DNA of 64,000 bases from the NCBI GenBank assembly GCA_007258455.2, contig VDFB02193867.1, positions 570,381,328-570,445,327 of the forward strand, written 5' to 3'. The notes beneath the pieces are model-generated. The model made no database searches, was not told the DNA's origin, and was given only the letters and a program-made list of their open reading frames with translations. Positions 1 to 10,439 of this stretch are shown piece by piece; the stretch's first letter is position 1, and every line of letters begins with the position of its first letter. The position numbers and the translations under genes are program-made. The stretch comes from Sequoia sempervirens (Eukaryota > Streptophyta > Pinopsida > Cupressales > Cupressaceae).

Positions 1-1068
1 TAAGAGCACATGGGGTGCCCACATGGAAAGGCGAACTCACCTTGAGTTAAGTTAACTCTTTGGAGAAAGATAACACTTCAATAATGCATGTAAAGATCCT
101 AGAAGTTAGGGATTGATGTTTACATGCATGAAGTTCAGTTCAGTTCAGTTCAATTCAATATCAATTTAGTTCAGTTCAGTTATGGTTCAGTTATCTTCAG
201 TTGCATGTAGTTAGTTTTAGTTGAATGCTAGTTGACTTTAGTTGACTTGGAATGCATGACTAATAACTTGAGTTGCATGACATATAACATGTGATGCATT
301 CAGTTAAGTGGAGATCATCAATCATGCATGATATTTGCATGAATGGTGGAGAGATATGTTTCAGTTAACAAAGATTGATTTGGACTCACCTTGGGCGCCC
401 AAGTTGGCATCTTGGAGTTAACACTTTTGCATGATAATATATTTTATAAAGATGAGTTAAGTGGGCCCATTCTTGGGCACCAACTTGGAGGAGGAGCTTA
501 CAAGATATCTTTGTAATCAACGTTGAGTTAGGACTTCAGTTTTGTATGCCCAACTTGATGAAGGACTTGGTTTGACATTGTTTTTCATGTAAGAACTCTA
601 CTTGCAAAGAATAGGTGTAGGTTTTGTAAGATAAGTTTTGTGCTTGGTAATTGTAAAATCTTTGGAGTTTTCAAGGCTCATAATTGTCTATTTATTGTAG
701 CAAGTTGAAGAGAGTTTTATCAAATTTTATTGTAGGTTGTGAAGAAGAATTGTTGAAGGAAAAATAAGCATCTCAAGCAAGGATTGATAAAGAATTATTG
801 TAATCTTGTTCTAAGGTTAAATAATACAAACACTATTGATTTTGGTGGTGGATTTTTTTCTCGAATGGGTTTCTCCATGGTATATGTTGTGTCACTTCTA
901 TCTTCTGGTCTTATTCTTCTACAATCTTCTGTCTACTTCTACAAATGGTAAAATGAATCTAATTAGATAATCATCCAAAAAGAAATTGTAACAAAGAACA
1001 TTTAATTAGATCTACAGTATAATAGTTTTACAAGTTCTAAAGTTACATAATTACCTCCATTTTCAACA
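1..1068 (+). repeat. 5' LTR of copia-type retrotransposon (left end outside window)
   Basis: This block matches 3247-4277 closely over its whole length and ends in the same TTTCAACA, directly followed by a tRNA-Met-type primer site. By comparison with the 3' LTR about 195 bp are missing off the window edge. Substitutions and short indels against the 3' LTR show an old insertion. A TTCAG-rich stretch at about 130-200 is longer here than in the 3' LTR. Confidence 0.9.
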
Positions 1069-1083
1069 TTTGGTATCAGAGTT
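1069..1083 (+). promoter_or_regulatory. Primer binding site of the copia element
   Basis: TTTGGTATCAGAGTT follows the LTR end directly. TGGTATCAGAGC is the usual plant copia primer site, complementary to the 3' end of initiator Met-tRNA. The last base differs from the canonical form. Confidence 0.85.
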
Positions 1084-1197
1084 AATGGTTGGGGTAGAGT
1101 TTGGGACACCTTTCTCTTAAAAGTTTGAAGGTTTTTAGTTGTAGTGGGAGCTTTTACTATTGTGTTATTGCTGATTTTGGAAAATAAGTTTGTTACA

Positions 1198-2028
1198 ATG
1201 AGTTTTAATTCTCGTTTAGATATTGAAAGATTCAATGGATCTAATTATGAGACGTGGAAACTAAAAATGGAGGATCTCCTTGAAGAGAGAGATCAATGGT
1301 TAGCTGTTGGTAATGAGACAAAGTCACCTACAACGATGTCAGATGAGGATTGGGCTAAGCTTGATAAGAAGGCAAGAGGGACCATAAGATTATGTCTTGC
1401 TAATGTTGTTCTCTTGAATGTTTCAGAAGAAACTACTGCATATAAATTATGGAAGAGAATAGGTGATATTTATCAAACTAAAAGTCTTACTAATAAGCTG
1501 TATCTAAAAAGACAGTTGTATTCTTTAAAGATGAAAGATGGTGATTCTGTTGCAAATCATTTGAATGCTTTTAATTTGATTCTAAGTCAGTTAGCATCTA
1601 TAGATGTAAAGCTAGAAGATGAAGATAAATGCATTTTGTTACTTTTTTCTTTACCTGAATCTTGGGAAAATCTAATTGTTGTTATCAGTGGTAGTGGTGT
1701 AGATCTAAAGATGGACAATATAATTCCTACTCTCCTATCAGAGGAGATGAGGAGGAAGTCTAAAACGGAAATCCAAGATGCCTTGTTTGTAAAAGGTAGG
1801 CCTGGGAAAAAGGAACCTAAGGGAGACAAGGAAGGAAAGGGTAAGTCCGAAGGACGGAGTAAGGTAAAGTGTCAGAACTGTGGGAAACCGAGACATGTGA
1901 AGGATTGCAAGAACAAGAAAAAGAGTTATGATTCTTCTACAGAGGAATCCTTGGATGACGGTAATCATGCATTGATCATTTCATGTAAAAATGTTAGTGA
2001 CGACTCTTTGCTTGATGTTAAAGAGTGA
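1198..2028 (+). CDS. Ty1/copia Gag-like protein (276 aa)
   Basis: This uninterrupted ORF lies between the primer site and the pol remnant. The start at 1198 (MSFNSRLDIERF) is preferred to the in-frame 1144 ATG because copia Gag proteins typically begin with a short leader before a FNGSNYETWKLKM-like motif, seen here at residues 11-23. The central part (about residues 40-190, with LKMKDGDSVANHLNAFNLIL) is the copia Gag/UBN2 fold that forms the virus-like particle. A zinc knuckle lies at residues 225-237 (CQNCGKPRHVKDC), but only three residues separate His from the last Cys instead of four, so RNA binding may be damaged. Protease, integrase and reverse transcriptase do not follow. The frame has stayed open although the element cannot move on its own. 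Confidence 0.85.
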   Translation: MSFNSRLDIERFNGSNYETWKLKMEDLLEERDQWLAVGNETKSPTTMSDEDWAKLDKKARGTIRLCLANVVLLNVSEETTAYKLWKRIGDIYQTKSLTNKLYLKRQLYSLKMKDGDSVANHLNAFNLILSQLASIDVKLEDEDKCILLLFSLPESWENLIVVISGSGVDLKMDNIIPTLLSEEMRRKSKTEIQDALFVKGRPGKKEPKGDKEGKGKSEGRSKVKCQNCGKPRHVKDCKNKKKSYDSSTEESLDDGNHALIISCKNVSDDSLLDVKE

Positions 2029-2562
2029 TCTTCATGAAGAGGATGGTAGTCATGATGCCATGTGTAGCTCATACCATGGTTCAGTGGGAGTTGCTGGCAG
2101 TGACATGGATGCATAATTGGTAAGGTTATCTTCATGTGATTGGGGATATGTTTTTTCTTAGTTTAGAGTGGTTGCTATTATATCAAGGTTTACTCTTGAT
2201 ACATATTTAGAGTTTGGCATGGTACTTGTTCTCTTGAGACTAGGATGTTTATGTATGTTATGATGCATGCGATCTCCTTGGAGGAAATGGTTAGATCATG
2301 TTGTCATGCTTATGTTCCTGATTCATGTTTGGAGCTTTGACATTAATTTTGTGTAGTTCTCTTATGTATTGGGTACATTAATCATTTGCTTGATTACTTC
2401 ATGATAGTGCTATGTTGCATTTAGAGTTTGGCATGGATTGGTTGGTTACAGGTCCTCATGGATACTTGGAGAAATAGGTGAGGCTTGAGTTCTCTTATGG
2501 TAAGAGATATATGTTGGAATGGTTACTTGTAAGAAAATATTTTTCAACAGTAAAGACTGAGA
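2029..2562 (+). other. Internal copia region lacking protease, integrase and reverse transcriptase
   Basis: Only about 0.5 kb separates gag from the RNase H remnant, where an autonomous copia element carries roughly 3 kb of pol. I see no integrase HHCC or DDE motif and no YVDD motif. The phrase 'tagagtttggcatgg' recurs at about 2205 and 2420. This looks like an internal deletion. Confidence 0.6.
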
Positions 2563-2885
2563 AGCCTACACCTTGGTTGGACGTGAGTTCAACACACTCG
2601 GCGGTTTCACATGCATCCAAAGAGGCAGTTTGGTTACAGAGACTTGGGAAAGGTATTGGTTTTAATTGCAAGTAAGTTAAACTTGAATGTGATAGTCAGA
2701 GTGCTATTTGTTTAGCCAAAAATTCTATGTATCATGCTCGTACTAAGCATGTTGATGTTCAATATCACTTTGTGCGAGAAATGGTTGAGAGTTGGAAGGT
2801 ATTAATTGAGAAAGTTGACACTTTGATTAATGTTGTAGATTGTCTTACGAAACCGGTTCCTACAGATAAATTCTCTCAATTTTGA
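2563..2885 (+). pseudogene. Copia RNase H C-terminus, remnant with in-frame stop
   Basis: The frame reads STHSAVSHASKEAVWLQRL, then a TAA at 2673, then CDSQSAICLAKNSMYHARTK and VDCLTKPVPTDKFSQF before a TGA at 2883-2885. These are the closing motifs of the Ty1/copia RNase H domain (normally STTEAEY..., CDSQSAI, HARTKHIDV, LTKP). The internal stop lies in the normal frame, so this is a point mutation and not a frameshift. The Ala-Glu-Tyr catalytic region upstream is altered. It is the only part of pol left in this element. Confidence 0.85.
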
Positions 2886-3040
2886 GTATTAATCATTTGC
2901 TTGGAGATTCATGATTATGTAGGTAGCATTTGAAGTTGACATGGATTGATTAGTTGGTGCAGGAAGGCCATTGGCCTTGAGTCCTATACTTGATTTATAA
3001 TAATGATTCCTTGTTTAGAATAATTGCAATGTATAATGTC

Positions 3041-3051
3041 AAGTGGGAGAA
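3041..3051 (+). promoter_or_regulatory. Polypurine tract of the copia element
   Basis: AAGTGGGAGAA lies directly before the 3' LTR start (TGTTGGGAA). This is where plus-strand DNA synthesis begins in LTR retrotransposons. Confidence 0.8.
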
Positions 3052-4277
3052 TGTTGGGAATATGATGCCATTTAATTACAATCCTTAACATTATTTCATG
3101 TATCTCCTAAGTCCTTGGAAAGTGTTCCCCAACACTAGGATTAGAAAGATATTAAATTCGAATGAAATGAACATGTAAATTGACATTTGTAATTAATTCT
3201 AAATGATAGGAACATGTGGGGATGCCCAAGAAGAGCTCCTACAAAATAGGAGCACATGGGGTGCCCACATGGAAGGTGGAACTCACCTTGAGTTAAGTTA
3301 ATTGTTTGGAGAAAGATAACACTTCATTAATGCATGTAAAGATCCTAGAAGTTAGGGATTGATGTTTACATGCATGAAGTTCAGTTTAGTTCAGTTTAGT
3401 TATCTTCAGTTGCATGTAGTTAGTTTTAGTTGAATACTAGTTGACTTCAGTTGACTTGGAATGTATGACTAATAACTTGAGTTGCATGACAGATAATAGG
3501 TGGTACATTCAGTTAAGTGGGGATCATCAATCATGCATGATATTTGCATGAATGGTGGAGAGATATGTTTTAGTTAACAAAGATTGACTTGGACCCACCT
3601 TGGGCGCCCAAGTTGGCATCTTGGAGTTAACACTTTTGCATGATAAGATATTTTATAAGGGTGAGTTAAGTGGGCCCATTCTTGGGTGCCAACTTTGAGG
3701 AGCTTACAAGATATCTTTGTAATCAACATTGAGTTAGGAATTCAATTTTGGACGCCCAAATTGATGAAGGACTTGGTTTGACATTGTTTTTCACGGAAGA
3801 ACTCTACTTGCAAAGAATAGGCGTAGGTCTTGTGAGATAAGCTTTGTGCTTTGTAATTGTAAACTCTTTGGAGTTTTCAAGGCTCATAATTTTCTATTTA
3901 TTGTAGCAAGTTGAAGAGAGTTTTATTAGATTTTATTGCAAGTTGTGAAGAAGAATTGTTGAAGGAAAAAGAAGCATCTCAAGCAAGAATTGATAAAGAA
4001 TTATTGTAATCTTGTTCTAAGGTTAAATAATACAAGCACTATTGATTCTGGTGGTGGAGTTTTTTCTCGAAAGGGTCTCTCCACGGTATATGTTGTGTCA
4101 CTTCTATCTTTTGGTCTTATTCTTCTACAATCTTCTGTCTACAAGTTCTGCAAATGGTAAAATGAATCTAAACAGATAATCATCCACAAAGAAATTGTAA
4201 CAAAGAACACTTAATTAGATCTACAGTATAATAGTTTTACAAGTTCTAAAGCTACATAATTACCTCCATTTTCAACA
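3052..4277 (+). repeat. 3' LTR of copia-type retrotransposon (1226 bp)
   Basis: It starts TGTTGGGAATATG after a polypurine tract and ends TTTCAACA. From 3247 onward it matches 1-1068. TG...CA ends are canonical. The five bases after it (TCAAT) would be the right half of a target duplication, but the left half is off the window. Confidence 0.9.
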
Positions 4278-4278
4278 T

Positions 4279-4770
4279 CAATACCCCTTGGGGCACCTTT
4301 TGTTACATAGTCATGCCATTTGGATTAAAAAATGCTGGAGCAAATTACCAACGAGCGATGACTTATCTTTCATGATTTCATTCACAATATATTAGAAGAT
4401 TACGTCGATGACATCTTGGCTAAGTCTACATCTCGCCAATATCATGTTGAGAATCTTCATCTTATCTTCGAAAGGCTTTGAATCTATAAGATTAGACTAA
4501 ATCCTCTTAAGTGCATCTTTGACATGGATGATAACAAACTTTTAGGATTTATTGTCTCTCATCATGGAATCAAAGTTGATATGAATAAGATTGATGCAAT
4601 TATTAACATGCCTCCACAACTGCACAATTTGTAAGGGAGGATTCAGGCAATTCGTATCTCAATTGGCTAATCATACTCTTCCATTCACAAGCTTGTTGAA
4701 GAAAGATGTCCATTTTTGGTGGGATGATGTTATATGCCAAAACTAGGGTAAAGAGTGATAGATTAAATAT
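4279..4770 (+). pseudogene. Ty3/gypsy reverse transcriptase fragment, frameshifted
   Basis: The translation gives PWGTFCYIVMPFGLKNAG, then after a one-base frameshift near 4365, LEDYVDDILAKSTSRQYHVE, with the YVDD catalytic motif at 4401-4412. LNPLKCIFDMDDNKLLGF then IVSHHGIKVDMNKIDAI follow. These are canonical Ty3/gypsy motifs (MPFGLKNA, YVDD, NPxKC, GFxVSxxGI). Stops and frameshifts continue to about 4770. The copia 3' LTR abuts the fragment abruptly, so the copia element probably inserted into an older gypsy copy whose 5' part lies left of the window. Confidence 0.85.
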
Positions 4771-4944
4771 TCAATAACAAAGTGTAGTTTGGTCTAAGTA
4801 TCAATTTAAGGGCGTAAAATTGTGAAAGATCTCATGGCTATATGCACAAGGGCTGTAGGTAGTGAGGTGAGTATAAATGAAATGCACTTCTAAATCCAAT
4901 CAAGTTCCTAAGTGGAAATCTATCTTAATGTTTCTATTTTACTT

Positions 4945-5100
4945 ATGTGACAAGAACTATTACAAGAGCAACATTGTTCTACGATAGGAACTATTACAGG
5001 AACAACAATGTTTTGCTACAGGAACTGTTACATGAACAACAATGTTCTGTGACAAGAACTGTTACAAGAACAATGGTGTTCTACAACAAGAACTAAAGTC
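4945..5100. repeat. Minisatellite, about 35 bp unit, 4-5 imperfect copies
   Basis: Units share the core gacaagaactgttacaagaa followed by caacaatgttct, with lengths of 34-36 bp. Short ORFs over it are by-products of the repeat. Confidence 0.75.
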
Positions 5101-6311
5101 TTTAGTAGTGCGACAGGAACAATCCAACAACTACTCTATTTTCTGTGCAATCTTTCAAATCACTAGAATACACTATCAAACAAAACTTTTACTTAGAAAA
5201 ATAAAGATAAAGATGCTTTTGGAGTTCTCAAATGAAAACTAAAATAAAATTTTTATTTACCACTCATAATCAAATTGATTTATTCTACAAATCACACATA
5301 TAAAATAAAATAATAATTATAGAAAATATTGAAATAAAAATACACTTTTATATCAACAGGATCCATGAGGAGTGGGCCCCTTCCTCCTGGTTGGCAAGGT
5401 GATTATAGCACTGCTACAATACTCAAATCATAACCAAAATATACTCATTTAAAATAAAATATATTACAACTTATATTATTTTGCATTATGCTCATTGTTG
5501 TTACATTTCTACTTTATTCTCCAAACTCCACACTGTTTCTGCCTTTCTTTCTATTATCCTATGTTGTACTCCTTTACAATATGCTAATTCACCCTCCTTT
5601 ATAGCTATTACATTACCTTATAAGGCATGAAAAAAACTTACAACCTGTTTACTATTCTCACACTCTTCCTCTTATTTCCATGTTTAATTTTGTTACATTA
5701 TTTTTCTAGTATTATTCATATGCTTTTCCACATCACCTATTGCATTTTTGCAACCCTATTTTATTGCATTTGCTCCTATTCTCTTGCCATCTCTTATGAC
5801 ATTATTTATGGCTTGTGGGTTGGAATAAAACTAGCCATAAAAATAGGAATTTGTTGTGCCATAAAAATAGCTATTTTTTTGGCCTCTATTCATCACAATT
5901 ATATTAGTTACAACAACAAATAATACATGCCATTTCATGCCATATGAGTATAAAAATATTTCATTTGCTGTTAACATAATAAAAAATTATTTAAAATTAA
6001 ATTAATAGCTAAAATTATTTGCTGTTATGAAGGTGATGGGAAGTTTGTGTGAAGGTGACCATAAGTTTGTCATGAAGTTTATTATCTCCACCTTTATTAA
6101 TATGCTGTTAGAATTATTTTTCCAACACAATGATAGCAAATATAAGTAAATACAATCTAATATTTATTATTCACTTATTTTATCTAAAACTAAATTAAAT
6201 ATTACTTATTTATATTTAGCCATATGCAGCTTAAGCTTCTGAATCACTATGGTGTGAGTTTTAAACCTAGTTCTTGCACATGATAGAAAGGTCGAATGTG
6301 TAAAACCAGAG
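5101..6311. other. AT-rich intergenic sequence, nothing recognised
   Basis: A 98-residue hydrophobic frame at 5627-5923 has no recognisable motif and low-complexity composition. I could not assign any transposon end or gene here. Confidence 0.5.
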
Positions 6312-6690
6312 GTGGGTTTTGTGAAAGAAAATTTTGACGGAGTTGCAAAGGGGAACCCTAGACCTTCTGGGGCTGGGTGTGTTATTCAAGATGGTCAAGG
6401 AAGCATTCTGGGTATAGGTTCTAAATTTTTTCCTAATGGTACCAATAATGAGGCTGAAACACAGGCGACATTACTCGCGGTAAATATGGTGAGCAAATTC
6501 GAGACTCAGAAGCTACATTTGGAAGGGAACTCAAAAATATAGTCAATGCTTTAGCCAATGGAAGCTCCCAGGTGTGGAAAATAAGTATGTGTCAATCATA
6601 AGATAGAAGATACACATGTTTAATGAATTTAAGTTGTCCCATACACTTCAGAGCAAGAATGGGGTGGTTGATACCTTAGCAAACTGAACA
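6312..6690 (+). pseudogene. RNase H-like domain relic (plant LINE type)
   Basis: The frame from 6312 reads ENFDGVAKGNPRPSGAGCV (first catalytic Asp at residue 9), NNEAETQA (catalytic Glu) and LEGNSKI, where the family normally has EGDS. The catalytic Asp is thus Asn at residue 73. A frame change at about 6540 leads into IVNALANGSSQVWKI, and the sequence fades at GVVDTLAN (about 6687), which matches the usual end of the domain. This RVT_3-type RNase H occurs at the C-terminus of plant LINE polyproteins. No reverse transcriptase is visible upstream, so this is a short 3' fragment. Confidence 0.75.
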
Positions 6691-7295
6691 GTTTCAACAT
6701 TGTCGGTAGATAATTAGGTCGTTTGTGAAGACTTGCAAAATATACAAGTTGAGAATGTGGAAGTATGTGGGAATACAAGACAAGGTTTTTTGTAATTGTG
6801 GTGGGCATGAAGGTGGAGTGGTAGTGCAGAATCATGAGTTTTGGCTTGAGGGTGGAGTTAAACGCAAGGTATCTTAATTGTTGGGTGTGGTTTGAAAGAG
6901 CCTATAATGGTTTATTTTTGCATTCAAAGGAGTGAGTGAAGGGGAACAAAAATAATACATGTCAGTTGGTGTTGGGTGCAAGGGAGGGCATAAAGGAGAT
7001 GGGAAGGACTATCTAGCTTATGAAGATTGGTGGCAAAGGAATTTGGTATTAAATACTTTGATGTAGGCTTCTCTCCAATGATGGGAGTATTTTAAGTCAA
7101 GGTGTCAAATTGGTTTGAAGGATGACTATGAATGCTTTTGTTGGGTTAGCATGGAGCCTTAGTTGTATGAGGGTAATTGGAATGGTCAAATCAGACCTTG
7201 TATGTAGAGATTGTAGTTTTCTTGAATATCAATAAAATACAGTGCAAGCTTTTCCCTCTTTTATGATAAAAAATATTATATATTAATAATAATAT
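6691..7295. other. Unassigned sequence between LINE relic and LTR element
   Basis: This could be the 3' untranslated part of the LINE relic. It ends in an AT-rich run (7268-7300) that served as the target of the next element. No gene seen. Confidence 0.4.
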
Positions 7296-7300
7296 AATAT
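7296..7300 (+). repeat. Left target-site duplication (AATAT)
   Basis: AATAT precedes the 5' LTR and recurs at 9962-9966 after the 3' LTR. The surroundings are AT-rich, so part of the match could be chance. Confidence 0.65.
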
Positions 7301-7659
7301 TGTTAGAGTAATAGGTTGTTTACTTGATTAATTAATTAAGTCACCTTTACTTTATTTCACTTAAGCTAAACTTAGGAATCTTTATTTATGCATTATTAAA
7401 TTAGTCATGTTGTCTCATTCATTATGATCTTGACACTTGTCACATGCTAATTTAATCCTCTCCTAGGGTTCTCACTTTAGGGTTTTGATCTCCTTTCTTA
7501 AGGATTGATCTCTTTGTAATTATTCATCTTCTCGGGTAATGCATTTTTTATTCATGTTTGTAGAGCACCATTCTTGTGTCTTTTGATCTCCTTTGGTGAT
7601 AGGTTATTTGATTGCAGGTGTTCATTGGGATTTGTGAGGTTGGATTATCAACTTCTACA
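7301..7659 (+). repeat. 5' LTR of the non-autonomous element
   Basis: It begins TGTTAGAGTAATAGG and ends CAACTTCTACA, matching 9604-9961 with a few substitutions and small indels. Confidence 0.9.
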
Positions 7660-7671
7660 TGGTATCAGAGC
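7660..7671 (+). promoter_or_regulatory. Primer binding site (TGGTATCAGAGC)
   Basis: A perfect 12-base plant tRNA-Met-type primer site directly after the LTR end. Confidence 0.9.
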
Positions 7672-9603
7672 TCTAGATTTGTAAGCTTCTTGTTCCTTTT
7701 TTGTGAGATCTTGCCTTGAAGTAGTTTTCCAGTGCATCTAGGGTCAAATCAGATCTCTCCATTGAATCCAGAGCTATTGGAATAGTCAAGATTAACCTTT
7801 GTTTTGTCAAATTTGGCTTCCGTTTGTGGGTTTGAAGAAAGGGTTTTTTTTGCCAGATCCAAGGGGTGCCTGATTTTTCAGAGCGTTTTGAGCCCAAATG
7901 GACCTCGCCATTGCGTCTACAGTGGCCAAAAACCCTAAGATCGACTGTGAAATTGTTGAAATTCGAGTAGTTGACTTCAGAGGCAAATTTTTTTGTTGTT
8001 GTATGACCTCTTGCACACACTTCGAGGTAAAATTTTGTAAATTTTTTTTGCAGTTTTTCATTGTAAAAAAAATTAAAAATTTAAAAAGCTTTAATTTTTT
8101 AAAACAGTTTTTTTGAAAATAAAAAATTGTTTTTTAAAAAAATTAAAAAGGTAGGACTGCGTAGGTACTGCGCAGGTCTGTACCACGCAGGCCTGCACAT
8201 GTACCTACACACTATGGAGGGGTGGGGGTGGTCCGCGTGCCCCACCAAATTTTTTATTTAAAAAAAAAATTCCTTGTAAATTTTTTTATTGTTTTTTTTT
8301 TAAATATATTTTTTTTAAAAAGTCAAGTTGTGCAAATGCTGTGGCGACCATTTGGCTGTCAATTTTAGACTCGCCATTTTGCTGCGATGGTCATATGGCC
8401 GTCAAATTTAATGTCGTAGACTGTGTTTTTTGCACTTTGAGAGTTGTTTTCTTCCGGAGGCCATAACTTTTGCCCACGGTGTCGAAATTGGGCAAACGAG
8501 ATATCGTCAAAAAGAGGATTCAAATTACTTTCCAATGGTGCATGTATTTTTTGGAGATTTTTTCTTAGGTCTTTGTTATTTCCAGTCAAGGTCAGATCTT
8601 CTTTTCTAGAGTTGCCTTTAACTTTTGCATACGATGTTGAAAATGGGAAAACAAGATATCATCATAAAGTTGTTTCCGAACTCTTTGCAGTGGTATAGGT
8701 GGTTTTCATATTTGATTTTTAATTTTTTTCCAAAAATCCTTCTTCTCCTTTGTAGTCTTTTTGGACCTTATGGGCTCACATTGCATGTATTTATCATCTG
8801 TAAACACACTAAAATAAAGTGCCTCAACTTTGTATGTGTAGTATTGGGATTCTTGCACATCAATTTGTGCCTTGTTGTACTTGGACAATGATATAAAGTG
8901 CCATAGGGGTTGATGTTTTACTTTGTTTTCCTTCATACCTTTCTCATGCGTATGTGACTTTTGTTTTCACATCCTTTCTATCTGCTTGTACTTTCATGAT
9001 TGCACCTTCAGATGTTCTTGGTTCCTCTTCATACACTACTTTTAGGCATTTAGTTTTAGTGTACCTATCATACCTCTCCCTTGTCAACATTATGGGGGGG
9101 TTTCTATTGTTTGTGTTAATGATTCTTTGGTTTCGCATTGGAGTGAGCTACGTATACAATATTTGTTCCTATGTACTAGGTGGATGCAATGGTTGGTTAC
9201 CCATGCATTTTGGTGAGATGGAGCACTTACCATATGGACAATCTTGCATTCCTTCTTTCAACATTTCATAAGTCATTCTACAACAGTGTTTACAACTTCT
9301 TCATGCTTCAATGGTGTTTTCCATGTTCATCCTTTTTTCCTATTTTTTGGGACAATTTCTTCTTGATTGGAGTCTTCTTTGTCCTTCACTCTTGTTTGGA
9401 AGCTTCTTAGTCCTTCACTTGTATTTCTCTCTTTTGGAGAGGAGTTTTTCCCACGAGGTTTTCTCCTTTTCTCTTGTTGTGAGAGATCTTTTACATTTGT
9501 ACATGGGTACCTCATTTGGCCTTGTTTGCCAGGACCCATCTTTGCTTTCATGCATTTTTTCCCTTAGATTATTAGCTTCTCTCTAAGTTCATCTTAAGGG
9601 GTG

Positions 9604-9961
9604 TGTTAGAGTAATAGGTTGTTTACTTGATTAATTAATTAAGTTACCTTTACTTTATTTCACTTAAGCTAAACTTAAAAATCTTTATTTATGCATTATT
9701 AATTAGTCATGTTGTCTCGTTCATTATGATCTTAACACTTGTTACATGTTAATTTAATCCTCTCCTAGGGTTATCACTTTAGGGTTTTGATCTCCTTTCT
9801 TAAGGATTGATCTGTTTGTAATTATTCATCTTCTTAGGTAAATCTTCTCAGGTAATGCATTTTTGCTTCATGTTTGCAGAGCACCATTCTCTGTCTCTTG
9901 ATCTCCTTTGGTGATAGATTATTTGCTTTGGATCTGTGAGGTTGGATTATCAACTTCTACA
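9604..9961 (+). repeat. 3' LTR of the non-autonomous element
   Basis: It is preceded by the purine-rich CTTAAGGGGTG and begins TGTTAGAG. It is followed by AATAT, the right target duplication at 9962-9966. Confidence 0.9.
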
Positions 9962-10330
9962 AATATATTATATATTAATTATATAATATAATGATATAAT
10001 ATAATATATGCTGTATAATATATATTATATATATTAAATATTATATTATAATATATTAATATTATAAATGGGCAAGAAAGAAAGGTAGGGTGAGGTCGAG
10101 TTGAGAATCAATATCTACGTATCTTCTTCCCACTATGTAATATTACTCTCTTCTCCTTGTGCTCTTGTTCCACTCTCCAAAAAGTAGTTGTGGGAGGGAA
10201 CATAATTCTAGTGATCAAAATGTTGTCGTTGTTTTGGGTATATTATATTATATTTATATATTAATATTATAAATTAATATGTATATTAAATATTATATAT
10301 AATATATTATTTTTTATATGATTTCATTAG
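9962..10330. repeat. AT-rich (TA)n-like low-complexity region
   Basis: Blocks of TATATTAATATTATA at 9962-10068 and 10240-10330 flank a short non-repetitive stretch. No gene. Confidence 0.7.
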
Positions 10331-10439
10331 AAACGAATATCTGTTTCGCTCTGGTCCTTACCATGGCAATATGTACTTTTTACCCGACCCTAGTAAAAAA
10401 TCAAAGTGAAATTTCATGTTTTTGGGCAAATAAAAATGC

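Larger units (their letters stand above)
7301..9961 (+). mobile_element. Complete non-autonomous LTR retrotransposon (2661 bp), copy 1
   Basis: Two direct LTRs of 359 and 358 bp flank a 1.94 kb internal region with a tRNA-Met primer site and 5 bp flanking repeats. The internal region codes for no Gag, protease, integrase or reverse transcriptase: the longest frames (about 105 aa) have no family motif. Poly-T/A tracts at 8040-8310 interrupt it. This architecture is that of a TRIM/LARD-like non-autonomous element mobilised in trans, probably by a copia relative judging from the primer site. A second copy with the same 3' junction lies at 36744-38526. Confidence 0.85.

Noticed and set aside
5627..5923. 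98-aa hydrophobic ORF as a membrane protein
   Set aside because: Low-complexity AT-rich composition, no family motif, no promoter or conserved context.
8365..9586. Several 74-105 aa ORFs inside the non-coding LTR element
   Set aside because: Overlapping frames on both strands without retroelement motifs. Repetition in copy 2 reflects duplication, not selection.
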